From: Leptospiraceae bacterium
GTDB lineage: Bacteria > Spirochaetota > Leptospiria > Turneriellales > Turneriellaceae
Direction of reading: 5' to 3'
DNA length: 64,000 bases
Assembly: GCA_025055765.1 (NCBI GenBank)
Contig: JANWWS010000007.1
Coordinates: forward strand, 62,001-126,000
A model generated the notes under the pieces. The model was not told the DNA's origin, ran no database searches, and saw only the letters and a list, made by a program, of their open reading frames with translations. How positions within the stretch are numbered: position 1 is the stretch's first letter; every line of letters starts with the position of its first letter. The position numbers and the translations under genes were made by a program. Positions 28,003 through 36,353 of this stretch are shown here, one piece after another.

Positions 28003-28442
28003 AACTCCCCAGAGCGTAGGACAAAGGTGACAGGACCGTCATTGGTCAGGTGCACTTGCATTTCTTCGCGAAAGACACCACAACGCGTAGGTACAACACA
28101 AGCCAATTTTTGCCCAAAATAGTTGTAGAGTTTTTGAGCCTCCTCAATTCCTGCTGCTTTAGCAAAGGATGGCCGGTTTTGGCCCTTTAACTCACCCAAG
28201 AGGGTAAACTCGGAGACAAGCAAAACCTCTCCCTGCACCTCTCGTAAACTTAAATTCATCTTACCATGACTGTCTGAAAAAATTCTCAGTTTTAAAATTT
28301 TATCGCAAAATTTATCACACTCTTGTGCTGTATCACCAAGGGCAATACCTAGGAAAACAACGAGGCCATGGCCAATAGAGCTTATTTCCACACCTCGCAC
28401 CTCAACTGAGGCTTTTTTAACGCGTTGAATAACCGCTACCAT
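27999..28442 (-). CDS. dtd: D-aminoacyl-tRNA deacylase
   Basis: A 147-residue DTD that cleaves D-amino acids (and glycine mischarged on tRNA-Ala) from tRNAs. The two signature motifs are seen: SEFTLLGELKGQNRPSF (usually SQFTL) and the C-terminal NDGPVTF with the Gly-Pro cross-subunit motif. The N-terminus MVAVIQRVKKASVEV is typical. The Gln to Glu change in the first motif is a mild variant. Its stop overlaps that of the convergent PilZ-like gene in a shared CTAG. Confidence 0.96.
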   Translation of the reverse strand: MVAVIQRVKKASVEVRGVEISSIGHGLVVFLGIALGDTAQECDKFCDKILKLRIFSDSHGKMNLSLREVQGEVLLVSEFTLLGELKGQNRPSFAKAAGIEEAQKLYNYFGQKLACVVPTRCGVFREEMQVHLTNDGPVTFVLRSGEF

Positions 28443-28508
28443 GGTTTTGCGGCACCAAGCTAGTAAGCTAGTAAATTGAAAAGTAAAAAGAGATCTAGGG
28501 AGGTAGCT

Positions 28509-29293
28509 ATGAAAAGATACATCATAAAGATCATCACTGTTATATCCTTTTCCTTAGCATACGCTTGCGCCACCATCCGGCAGGATGAGCGCGGTATTGT
28601 GCGCACATTTGGCCGCCTTGAAGATACGGTGCATTCTCAGGCTTAGTTTGGTACAACCCCTTTTTCTCGGATGTCGTTACCATCCCCGTGCGCACCATAA
28701 ATAAGGAGGTTCAATTAAGCCTTCCCTCAAAAGAAGGCACAACAATTCAGGCCGAGATCTCCATTCTCTACAGAGTCAGGGAAGACAAACTCCACGAGAT
28801 CTTACAAAATGCCGGCGAAGATTACGAAGCCACCTTAATTTTAACTACCTTTCGCTCAGCTGCTGCCGATGTCTCCGCCCGGCATTTTGCAAAAGACATG
28901 CACAGCACCGAGAGAACTAATATTGGCAACGAAATTGCAGAGCTCATGAACCAGAGACTCTACCATCGTGGCTTTGAAATCGAGGGGGTTATGCTTAAGA
29001 GCATTGTCCTACCACCAGGACTTGCGCGCTCTATAGAGGAAAAGCTTCAAGCAGAACAAGATGCCCAACGCATGCAATTTGTGCTGCAAAGAGAGGAACT
29101 TGAGGCTAGGCGACGCATTGTCGAGGCAGAGGGCATTCGTGATTCACAAAAAATTATTTCTGCCGGCCTCATGCAAAATGCCCTCCAATGGCGCTCCATA
29201 GAAGCTTTTCGAGAATTAGCAAACTCACCTAATACAAAAATTATTATAACCGACGGCCGCACCCCCATCTTCATTACCGATGATAAGAAATAG
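28509..29293 (+). pseudogene. SPFH/prohibitin-like lipoprotein gene with a frameshift
   Basis: A good ribosome site (GGGAGGT) and ATG 28509 open a frame that reads a signal ending AYAC, then IRQDERGIVRTFGRLEDTVHSQ, and stops at TAG 28644-28646. The homologous continuation GLVWYNPFFSDVVTIPVRT lies one frame over and runs on to 29293. Joining the frames near 28640 (one missing G in CAGG) restores a normal prohibitin/SPFH protein of about 260 residues with a helical Gln/Glu/Arg-rich tail. Either the assembly has a one-base error or the gene is freshly broken; a GTG at 28688 could still give a 201-residue product. SPFH proteins scaffold membrane complexes and proteases. Confidence 0.8.
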
Positions 29294-29332
29294 ACTTACT
29301 TGACATAAGCAAAGGGAAAAAGAAATTGCTTT

Positions 29333-29803
29333 ATGCTGCGTTGTACTCTGTTCATCTTGTGTTTTATACTTTCGTGCAGAACCCCTCCCCGACTTGAAAT
29401 GGAAAATGCCCGGAAGGCTATAGATGAAGCTACCAAACTCAAGGCAGCACAATATGCCCCTAATAACTTTAACGAGGCAAGAGCAGAGTACAGCAAAGCA
29501 GAAAAACAAATGGAAGAAAAGGAATACGACAAGGCCCGCAAGCATGCCATAAAATCACGAGAAGAGGCTCAAAAGGCTTATCATGAAGCTCTGCAAGAAT
29601 TTGCTAGAGAAACCGAAGAACTCACCCAAAAAGCAAAGGAGAAAGCTGATCTTGCTAATGCAGCTCATCTTTTTCCCGAAAACTATCGACAGGCCATGGC
29701 TCTCGAAAAAGAATTACAAGAAGATATAGAAAAATTAAAAAAACTTAGTGAAAAACTAAAAAAGCTTGAAGACGAAGAAAGAGCGCACAAAGCTAAGAAA
29801 TAG
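29333..29803 (+). CDS. DUF4398-like coiled-coil lipoprotein
   Basis: A 156-residue lipoprotein (lipobox FILSC, Cys 15). The phrases ARKAIDEATKLKAAQYAPNNFNEA and YDKARKHAIKSREEAQKA match the alanine- and glutamate-rich helical repeats of DUF4398 proteins, and the C-terminal third is a Lys/Glu coiled coil. It is probably an envelope structural lipoprotein, perhaps spanning the periplasm. It directly precedes the OmpA-family gene (one base between stop and start), so the two products may act together at the peptidoglycan. Confidence 0.85.
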   Translation: MLRCTLFILCFILSCRTPPRLEMENARKAIDEATKLKAAQYAPNNFNEARAEYSKAEKQMEEKEYDKARKHAIKSREEAQKAYHEALQEFARETEELTQKAKEKADLANAAHLFPENYRQAMALEKELQEDIEKLKKLSEKLKKLEDEERAHKAKK

Positions 29804-29804
29804 T

Positions 29805-30971
29805 ATGAGACCTATCTTTTCTCTTTTTGTAAGCGCTATTGTATTTATTTTTAGCTCGAATTGCCCCGGTTTTTTTGCCCAAGAAGTTTCCCCGCCTTCT
29901 GAAGAAGATAACATACGCCGGGAGATCTTTGAATTATGGAAGCAAGTTCTTGAAAAACGGGAAAAGAGCTTAAAACTCTATGAAGAGATGGCTTTAAACT
30001 CCCAAAAGTTGCGCACAGAAGCAGAAGCTCAATTAGAATCGTTGCATAGGAAACTGCTCTTTGCTAGGGAGAATTCGCTCATAAACCAAAAGCTCTTAGA
30101 CAAAGCAAGACAAGTTGAGGTAAAAGCACGCCAGGAATTTAAGCTGAAAAACTACCCTTTAACACTAGCTCTAGTTCAAGAGGCATTTGGGTATATTGTT
30201 GAAGTACCTCGTGTCACACTTCGGCTAAAAAACACTATTCTCTCACCCGATGGAGACGGGGAAAATGATATTTTGGAACTTGAGCCCAATGTGCAAACAA
30301 GTCAAATTATAGATAGTTGGCAGCTTCAAATTTGGCGAAGCGAGCCAGGGGAGCAAGACATCCTAGTTTATGAGTCGTCTGGTAGAGAATTGCCCCAAAT
30401 CCTGACCTGGGATGGGAAAAGAGAAGACCGCATTGTGGTTGACAGCGCGACCAATTACTATGCCCAATTATTTGTAAAAGACGGAGCCGAGGGTCTTGGT
30501 CAATCTAACCGAGCTTACTTTAAGACAGATATTTTTGTTAGCCGCACAGAGAGGGGACTACTAATCAACATGACAAACATTCGCTTTGAACCAGATAGAG
30601 CTGAGCTCTTATCAGAAAATTACCCTGTGTTGCAAGATCTTTACAAGGTTTTGCAAAAGTATCCCCATTACCGCATTGTGGTAGAAGGACATGCCCATTT
30701 TAGTGGGCCCGCCACTTGGAGCAAAACCCTTTCTGATAAAAGGGCGCAGGCTGTGGCAGATTACTTGGTTTCCCTGGGGCTTGAGAGACAAAGAGTCATT
30801 GTGCAGGGCATGGGGGAAGCCATGCCACGTACTTTTGTAGCCGAGGAGGCTATGCTTAACCGGCGAGTAGCCTTCTTGCTTATGCGAACAGAAAAAGAAA
30901 TTGACGAATATCGCCGCTTTGTACGCCGTCTCAATTTTAGAAAAGAAATCTATCCGCCGAAAAAGAAATAG
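29805..30971 (+). CDS. OmpA-family protein with coiled coil and Ig-like segment
   Basis: A 388-residue exported protein: signal peptide (about 1-31), helical coiled coil (about 35-130), an Ig/FlgD-like segment opened by LSPDGDGENDILEL, and a C-terminal OmpA/Pal peptidoglycan-binding domain (IRFEPDRAELLSE, VVEGHAHFSGP, SDKRAQAVADYLVSLG, NRRVAF). The usual GHTD reads GHAH here, so the diaminopimelate-binding Asp is replaced. The start is ATG 29805, since the frame runs open further upstream inside the previous gene. This three-part layout is common in spirochaetes. The gene end nearly touches plsY. Confidence 0.9.
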   Translation: MRPIFSLFVSAIVFIFSSNCPGFFAQEVSPPSEEDNIRREIFELWKQVLEKREKSLKLYEEMALNSQKLRTEAEAQLESLHRKLLFARENSLINQKLLDKARQVEVKARQEFKLKNYPLTLALVQEAFGYIVEVPRVTLRLKNTILSPDGDGENDILELEPNVQTSQIIDSWQLQIWRSEPGEQDILVYESSGRELPQILTWDGKREDRIVVDSATNYYAQLFVKDGAEGLGQSNRAYFKTDIFVSRTERGLLINMTNIRFEPDRAELLSENYPVLQDLYKVLQKYPHYRIVVEGHAHFSGPATWSKTLSDKRAQAVADYLVSLGLERQRVIVQGMGEAMPRTFVAEEAMLNRRVAFLLMRTEKEIDEYRRFVRRLNFRKEIYPPKKK

Positions 30972-30972
30972 A

Positions 30973-31611
30973 ATGCTTTTTGAATTTTACGAAACACAAC
31001 CACTGGCTTTTTACATATTCCTGTCTCTTTTTTCGTATTTCATAGGGTCTTTCCCAACCGCCTATATAGCTTGCAAGAGGAAAGGCATTGACATCCGCAC
31101 CGTAGGCAGTGGCAATGTAGGAGCAACCAATGCGGGACGCATTTTAGGCAAGAAATGGGGCTTTTTTATTTTATTTATAGATGCCCTAAAGGGTTATGTC
31201 CCGGCTTCTCTATCACTCATGGTAACCCAACAAGAGCTTGTTGCCCTCTATTCAGGGACTATGGCCGTAATTGGGCATGTCTTCCCTGTGTGGATTGGGT
31301 TTCGCGGCGGCAAAGGGGTAGCTACGGGTTTTGGCATGATGCTAGCACTATTGCCCGAAATTACCCTCCTTGCTGTAGTGGTTTTTGCTATTACCGTACT
31401 TATAAGTCGTTATGTTTCCTTAGGATCTATATTGGGAGCTCTAAGTCTACTTGTTTTTTACTTGCTTTTTTATAATCTACAGCAGGACTTTGTCTTATTT
31501 CTTTTGCTTTTGGTCATGGTTAGCTTTGTGATATACCGCCACCGCGCTAACATAAGGCGTCTTGTGGCAGGAGAGGAACCAAAAATATGGCAAACCCACA
31601 CGAAGGAGTAA
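30973..31611 (+). CDS. plsY: PlsY acyl-phosphate:glycerol-3-phosphate acyltransferase
   Basis: A 212-residue membrane enzyme that makes lysophosphatidate from glycerol-3-phosphate and acyl-phosphate, the first acylation in phospholipid synthesis. The three PlsY loops are clear: SFPTAY, then GSGNVGATNAGRILG, then GFRGGKGVATGFG, with about five membrane helices. The ATG at 30973 follows the OmpA stop by one base; the frame is open further upstream but only as a shadow. It sits inside an envelope operon. Confidence 0.96.
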   Translation: MLFEFYETQPLAFYIFLSLFSYFIGSFPTAYIACKRKGIDIRTVGSGNVGATNAGRILGKKWGFFILFIDALKGYVPASLSLMVTQQELVALYSGTMAVIGHVFPVWIGFRGGKGVATGFGMMLALLPEITLLAVVVFAITVLISRYVSLGSILGALSLLVFYLLFYNLQQDFVLFLLLLVMVSFVIYRHRANIRRLVAGEEPKIWQTHTKE

Positions 31612-31614
31612 TTC

Positions 31615-32004
31615 ATGGGAAAAGGTTTCGTTTTTGGTCTTTTGCTTACAACAACGCTCTTGGCTGGGCCCATAGAAGATGAGTACAACCGCACCCGAGA
31701 TGAGATTGAAAAGCTAAGAGACAACGCTCAGCTGCGCAAAGAACAGCTTGAGAAAACCCTTTCGCGCTCCCTACAGAGAGCCCTATTGCGCTATTTTAAC
31801 GACCCCGATTATCAAAAAGCCGAACTCAAGGAAGGCAATTATGAGAGATCTGAAATTGACCCATATACTTACTATTACAAATATAAAGATTATGTGGGAT
31901 ATTTTACTTATAGTGTCGATCCCGAAAAATATTTAGCTGTTCCTATTGCAGAAAAAATCCTACAAAAACCAACAGCGAAAGCAGCCTCAAGCCGTGGCGA
32001 CTAA
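31615..32004 (+). CDS. Small secreted protein of unknown function
   Basis: A 129-residue protein with a signal peptide (LLLTTTLLAGP) and a charged mature part: an N-terminal coiled-coil stretch, then a tyrosine-rich segment (YTYYYKYKDYVGYFTYSV). I recognise no family. The order plsY, this gene, cutA, barrel protein, with gaps of only a few bases, makes it part of the same transcription unit. A periplasmic location is likely. It overlaps the proposed cutA start by 11 bases. Confidence 0.7.
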   Translation: MGKGFVFGLLLTTTLLAGPIEDEYNRTRDEIEKLRDNAQLRKEQLEKTLSRSLQRALLRYFNDPDYQKAELKEGNYERSEIDPYTYYYKYKDYVGYFTYSVDPEKYLAVPIAEKILQKPTAKAASSRGD

Positions 32005-32329
32005 GCCTTTGCAAGAAGGGATCCTAATTTTAACAACGACACCTAAGCGTGAGGAGGCGGAACAGCTTGCTGAAGCCCTTGTTCGCCACAAATTAGCGGC
32101 CTGTGTAAATATTCTAGGTCCAGCTATTTCTTATTACTTCTGGAAGGGGGAGCTTGTTCGTGACGAGGAGTACAAGCTTTTCATAAAAACCTCTGTAGAT
32201 AAAAAGGCCGAGCTTATATCCTTTATCAAGCAAAACCACAGTTACACCGTTCCGGAAATAACAGCCATTGAGGTTCGCTATGAAAATAGCGACTATGCCA
32301 ATTGGCTATATGAATACCTCAGCTCATGA
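31994..32329 (+). CDS. cutA: CutA divalent-cation tolerance-like protein
   Basis: About 111 residues with the CutA1 pattern: ILTTTPKREEAEQLAEALVRHKLAACVNI, YFWKGELVRDEEYKLFIKTS and HSYTVPEITAI (long stretches quoted only as short family phrases). CutA forms a ferredoxin-like trimer associated with metal tolerance; its exact role is unsettled. I use the GTG at 31994 because it gives the normal family length; the frame is open to 31946, and a TTG at 32009 is possible. The stop overlaps the next start (ATGA). Confidence 0.9.
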   Translation: MATKPLQEGILILTTTPKREEAEQLAEALVRHKLAACVNILGPAISYYFWKGELVRDEEYKLFIKTSVDKKAELISFIKQNHSYTVPEITAIEVRYENSDYANWLYEYLSS

Positions 32330-33468
32330 GGCCCCTTTATAGAGGGCTTTTCATACTAGCCTCAGCAGCAACCCTTCTTGCTAAGACTTCCTTCACAGCT
32401 GGAACACTTCTGCAAGCCCATGGCCCAGTGGTCCTGGCAGGGGGAGTCTGGCAAGCCAACTATATAGGAGAGGAAGAGCCAAGCTTTGCCTTTCGGTTAA
32501 GGCTACCTTTGCTTTTTCATGAAAACGGACAATTTGTATATCCAACAATAAAAAACCCCCCTGGCCCTGCCTTTTTTTCCAAGAATTCTTCCTATGCGCT
32601 CTTCTTACAGGAGCTTTCTTTGAGAAAAAATACTCTTTTCGCTGGAATAGGACAAGCCCAAATAAAGAATAGTTACGGCAATCTCCTGTGGGGAAATCCC
32701 CTTTATGACCCCCTAGCCCCCTACCTGGGCAACCAGCTAATATTGCGTCTAGACGACCTTGAAATATATAGCTCCCCTTTGACCCACTTTGAACTGGGCT
32801 TTCTACGCTATAGTTGGCACCCTATGGCACATAGTGAAAAAAATTTTTGGAAAAGCCTACTTTTGCGCTTTCAGCTCTTTTATGAGCACCAGAGAAGCCA
32901 TGGAACAGGCTTTGAAATGGAAAATTATCTCTGGCAATGGGAAGCACTCTTTTTGGGACAGAGACAAAGTCTCGCATATATCTTGAGGGCAAGAGAAAGA
33001 CTCTATCAATACAGTGGGGGTTTTTTTATTTCCTATAGGCTAACTCTTATTGATCTTGGCTTGCTCTATCAGTCCGCCAAGCACCCCTACGGTCCTTATC
33101 TTTCCTCTCTAACTCCTGGACGCGAAAATCTACCTCATCTAAGAGGCTCCTCCCTAGCTGGCAGCTATCTAGGTTTACGCCTGGCTAACAAAATGAGTGT
33201 TCTTGCTCTACGAGGTGAATACTATCGGCCAAATATATTTTCTTTTAGAGGCAATTTGGAATTTAAGAAAAACGACTTTGCTCTCACAGCTGGAGCAATA
33301 ACAGAAGGCATTGGCCAAGGCCCACCTAAAAAAGATCAGGTCTTTTACTCTGTAAATCTATTGTATTTTGCCGTTGGGGATTTCCTTGTTTGGCGCAGTG
33401 AAAACTATTTTAATTTTTATCGAGAACTTCTATTTCGTGGTGAGATGTCCCTTACTTGGACCTTTTAA
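32326..33468 (+). CDS. Predicted outer-membrane beta-barrel protein
   Basis: A 380-residue protein with a signal peptide (FILASAATLLAKT) and many alternating aromatic strands (SLAYILRARERLYQYSGGFF, for example). The C-terminal residue is phenylalanine after an alternating pattern (MSLTWTF), as needed for barrel assembly by the BAM complex. No plug or TonB box is seen. The substrate is unknown. The 3' end overlaps the convergent gene by 17 bases. Confidence 0.7.
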   Translation: MRPLYRGLFILASAATLLAKTSFTAGTLLQAHGPVVLAGGVWQANYIGEEEPSFAFRLRLPLLFHENGQFVYPTIKNPPGPAFFSKNSSYALFLQELSLRKNTLFAGIGQAQIKNSYGNLLWGNPLYDPLAPYLGNQLILRLDDLEIYSSPLTHFELGFLRYSWHPMAHSEKNFWKSLLLRFQLFYEHQRSHGTGFEMENYLWQWEALFLGQRQSLAYILRARERLYQYSGGFFISYRLTLIDLGLLYQSAKHPYGPYLSSLTPGRENLPHLRGSSLAGSYLGLRLANKMSVLALRGEYYRPNIFSFRGNLEFKKNDFALTAGAITEGIGQGPPKKDQVFYSVNLLYFAVGDFLVWRSENYFNFYRELLFRGEMSLTWTF

Positions 33469-34090
33469 TGTGTTTTACCCCATAGCGCTCATAGAGTTTG
33501 TGCCGGTACTCCCTTTCTCTTCGCTCAACAGCTTCAAAAAAAGGATCAGCATTCTTTACGCTCTTAAAAGCATGGTAGCCTTCCATGAAAAAGTCCATGA
33601 GATGCTCCATTTTCATGACTCGGGCCGCAATTTTTGTAGGAGTTATGACAAAACCTAAGAAAGGTAAATGGGCTAATTTATGAAAAAAACGCGTGGTCTC
33701 AATTAAGAGAAACACCTGCCTTTCTCGATCCTCTTCTCGGTCAGTGCGGGCAAAAGCTTCTTCATAAGATCGCCGATTCACTTTTGCCGCTCCAAAGAGT
33801 TCCTGATGTTTTTGCGCCACTGCCAAATCTAATTCATCTGTGAGTTCATTTAACTCTTTAAGCATGGTCACACGGGTAATGCGCTCTTCCCCCACAGCAG
33901 CTAATAGTTTCTCATAAAGCCGATTAAAGGCCTCATCTCGCTTATCTTTATAAGATGTGTCGTAAATCTTACTAAAGAAAAATTCAGTAACCTTAGCATA
34001 GTCAGGGTTATATACAAAGTCGCAATAGGTCTCTCTCAATCTAATGGTTTGTTCTCGACGGATCTCCGCAAGGGGGACATGTGCATTCAT
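33452..34090 (-). CDS. FFLEELY-motif (DUF8198-like) protein
   Basis: A 212-residue helical, soluble protein. The segment VTEFFFSKIYDTSYKDKRD fits the FFLEELYGP-DFS-RD motif of FFLEELY-motif proteins, and later phrases (RQVFLLIETTRFFHKLAHLP, FFMEGYHAFKSVK, FFEAVERRERE) follow the same family plan. Its function is unknown; I recall members in Leptospira and some proteobacteria, which needs checking. It ends the reverse operon after an enoyl-CoA hydratase, overlapping it by four bases, so a link to lipid metabolism is possible. Confidence 0.65.
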   Translation of the reverse strand: MNAHVPLAEIRREQTIRLRETYCDFVYNPDYAKVTEFFFSKIYDTSYKDKRDEAFNRLYEKLLAAVGEERITRVTMLKELNELTDELDLAVAQKHQELFGAAKVNRRSYEEAFARTDREEDRERQVFLLIETTRFFHKLAHLPFLGFVITPTKIAARVMKMEHLMDFFMEGYHAFKSVKNADPFFEAVERREREYRHKLYERYGVKHIKRSK

Positions 34091-34875
34091 GGCTTAAATC
34101 GTGCTGGTCTTTTTTCAAGAAATGCCCTAAGACCTTCCTGTGCCTGCCCATGAGCGAAAAGTTGACTAAAATACTCCTCTTCTTTTAAGTGTGCTTCAAA
34201 AAAAGGGGCTTTGGTTTTTAAATAAAGCTCTTTGATCGCTTTAAGGGCTTCAGGTCCATTGCGCAAAAGCAAGGTTGCTAGTTTTTCACATTCTTCTAAT
34301 AGACTTTCTTGGGTTACTAACTTTTGCGCTAGCTGCAGCTCATAAGCTCTTTTCCCATTAAAACGCTCTCCTGTAAGGGTGAGGTAAAGAGAGCTGCCAT
34401 AGGGCAAAAGGCGCACTAACCTAACAGTGCCTCCAAAGCCGGGAATAAGTCCAAGCGTACTTTCAGGAAGCCCAAGAAGAGCATCCTCACAGACAACACG
34501 TATATCACAAGCTAAGGCAAGCTCAAGCCCTCCTCCTAAGGCTGCTCCCCTTATAGCGGCAATGGAGATAAAAGAACTTTTTTCAAGCTTCTCGAAAACA
34601 AGTTGACCAAGAAAAGAAAACTCCTTGGCTTGGTTTTCATCCATATTAGACATCTCCGCGATATCTGCTCCCGCCGCAAAAGCCTTACCTTCGCCTGTAA
34701 GCACCACCACGCGCGTCTTATTTTGAAGAACTTCGATTACCCCACTGAGCTCCCATAAAACATCTTTTGACAAAACATTTAATGGAGGATGATTTAACCT
34801 AAGAAGGGTATACACCTCTTCGCCACCATGCGGTAAAATTACCTTTTTTTCCTCTATTTGCCAAAAACGGTACAT
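34087..34875 (-). CDS. Enoyl-CoA hydratase/isomerase (crotonase family)
   Basis: A 262-residue crotonase-fold enzyme that usually hydrates trans-2-enoyl-CoA in fatty-acid oxidation. Oxyanion and catalytic regions: GKAFAAGADIAEM, GAALGGGLELALACD, and LPESTLGLIPGFGGT with the second Glu. Both catalytic Glu positions are acidic, which supports hydratase activity. There is no fused dehydrogenase. It lies between gatA and the FFLEELY gene on the minus strand. The exact chain-length preference cannot be told. Confidence 0.93.
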   Translation of the reverse strand: MYRFWQIEEKKVILPHGGEEVYTLLRLNHPPLNVLSKDVLWELSGVIEVLQNKTRVVVLTGEGKAFAAGADIAEMSNMDENQAKEFSFLGQLVFEKLEKSSFISIAAIRGAALGGGLELALACDIRVVCEDALLGLPESTLGLIPGFGGTVRLVRLLPYGSSLYLTLTGERFNGKRAYELQLAQKLVTQESLLEECEKLATLLLRNGPEALKAIKELYLKTKAPFFEAHLKEEEYFSQLFAHGQAQEGLRAFLEKRPARFKP

Positions 34876-34879
34876 AAAA

Positions 34880-36307
34880 TTACCCTAGCTTTGCCATCTT
34901 GGCTCCGTAAGCAGTTTCTAGTTTTTGAGCCAAGTCTAAAAGCAGATTTTCACTAAAATAAGGACCTTGTAGCTGCATGCCAATCGGCAGTCCCTGTGTA
35001 GGACCGGGTATAGAAAGTGCCGGAATCCCCGCCAAGGATGCCCCCACTGTAAAAATATCAGAGAGATACATCTGCACGGGATCGTGAGTCTTCTCCCCCA
35101 AGAGAAAAGCAACGGTCGGCGAGGTAGGTAAAAGAATTAAATCGACCTCTTGAAAAGCATTTAGATAATCCTGGCGGATAAGCCGTCGTACTTTTTGGGC
35201 CTGGGCATAATAGGCATCATAGTAGCCACTTGAAAGAGCAAAAGTTCCCAACAGGATTCTACGCTTAACCTCAGTTCCAAAACCTATGGTGCGAGACTTT
35301 TCATATAGCTCCAGCAAATTGTTTGAGGGATAGCGGTAGCCATAGCGTATTCCATCAAAGCGAGCTAAATTGGCTGAGGCCTCACTAGTTGCTGTGATAT
35401 AATAGACAGCAATACCATATTTTTGGTGAGGCAAGTGTATGGGAAAAAGATCCCCCGATTTTATAACTTCTTTTCTTAGAATGCGGGTCAGCTCCTCAAA
35501 GGATTTTTTTACTTCGCTTTGGCAGCCATCCAAAAGCTCTTCGCTGTAGCCTATTCGCAATTCTTCAATAGGTTTTTGCACCACCCTATATTTACTTGCT
35601 GGTATAGTAGTGGAATCTCGAGGATCATGCCCTTTTATACATTCGTATAGGAGCCGGGCATCGCTTGCCGTAAGAGTGAGAGGTCCAATTTGGTCTAAAC
35701 TTGAAGCAAAGGCCACAAGACCATAGCGAGACACGGTGCCATAAGTTGGCTTAAGACCATAGATGCCACAAAAAGACGCAGGCTGACGAATTGACCCCCC
35801 TGTATCAGAGCCTAAAGCAGCAGGCACGAAGCCCGCAGCTACAGCGGCAGCACTTCCTCCCGATGAGCCGCCAGGAGAACGTGACAGGTCGTGAGGGTTA
35901 CGGGTAATTTTATAGGCTGAATTTTCCGTTGAACTCCCCATGGCAAATTCATCCATGTTGAGCCGACCCATTGTGTTAAAGCCCAAAGCCTGCAGTCTTT
36001 CTATTACGGTAGCCGAAAAAGGAGAGATATATCCCTCTAAAATTTTGGAAGCACAGCTGACCTTTCTACCCTGAGTAACAATGTTGTCTTTAATACCTAT
36101 GGGTATGCCATCGTAATCGGATAGGTTTTGGCCCTTCTCCCACCTTTTTTTTGCTTCCTTTGCCCAGTTTCTTGCATCTTCTTCCTCTACTTCAATAAAA
36201 GCCCCTATTTTTTCATCAAACTTTTTTATTTTGGTTAAATACTCATCTAAAATCTCTTCGGGAGAGGTTTCCTTTTTTTTGAGTTTCTGGCTCCAAAAAG
36301 AAAGCAT
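34880..36307 (-). CDS. gatA: Glutamyl-tRNA(Gln) amidotransferase subunit A
   Basis: An amidase-signature enzyme of about 475 residues. GIPIGIKDNI holds the catalytic Lys, SPGGSSGGSAAAVAAG the cis-Ser, and LGSDTGGSIRQPASFCGIYG the nucleophile Ser. GSSTENSAYKITRNP and GLPIGMQLQGP are characteristic of GatA. With GatB and GatC (not adjacent here) it amidates Glu-tRNA(Gln). The ATG at 36307 has AAAGAGAG upstream; a TTG at 36373 would add 22 residues and overlap the previous gene. The first helix is short with this start, so the choice is open. Confidence 0.92.
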   Translation of the reverse strand: MLSFWSQKLKKKETSPEEILDEYLTKIKKFDEKIGAFIEVEEEDARNWAKEAKKRWEKGQNLSDYDGIPIGIKDNIVTQGRKVSCASKILEGYISPFSATVIERLQALGFNTMGRLNMDEFAMGSSTENSAYKITRNPHDLSRSPGGSSGGSAAAVAAGFVPAALGSDTGGSIRQPASFCGIYGLKPTYGTVSRYGLVAFASSLDQIGPLTLTASDARLLYECIKGHDPRDSTTIPASKYRVVQKPIEELRIGYSEELLDGCQSEVKKSFEELTRILRKEVIKSGDLFPIHLPHQKYGIAVYYITATSEASANLARFDGIRYGYRYPSNNLLELYEKSRTIGFGTEVKRRILLGTFALSSGYYDAYYAQAQKVRRLIRQDYLNAFQEVDLILLPTSPTVAFLLGEKTHDPVQMYLSDIFTVGASLAGIPALSIPGPTQGLPIGMQLQGPYFSENLLLDLAQKLETAYGAKMAKLG

Positions 36308-36353
36308 AGCTCTCTTTTCGAGGAGCCTTTGGATTGACGATAACTTTTTAAAA

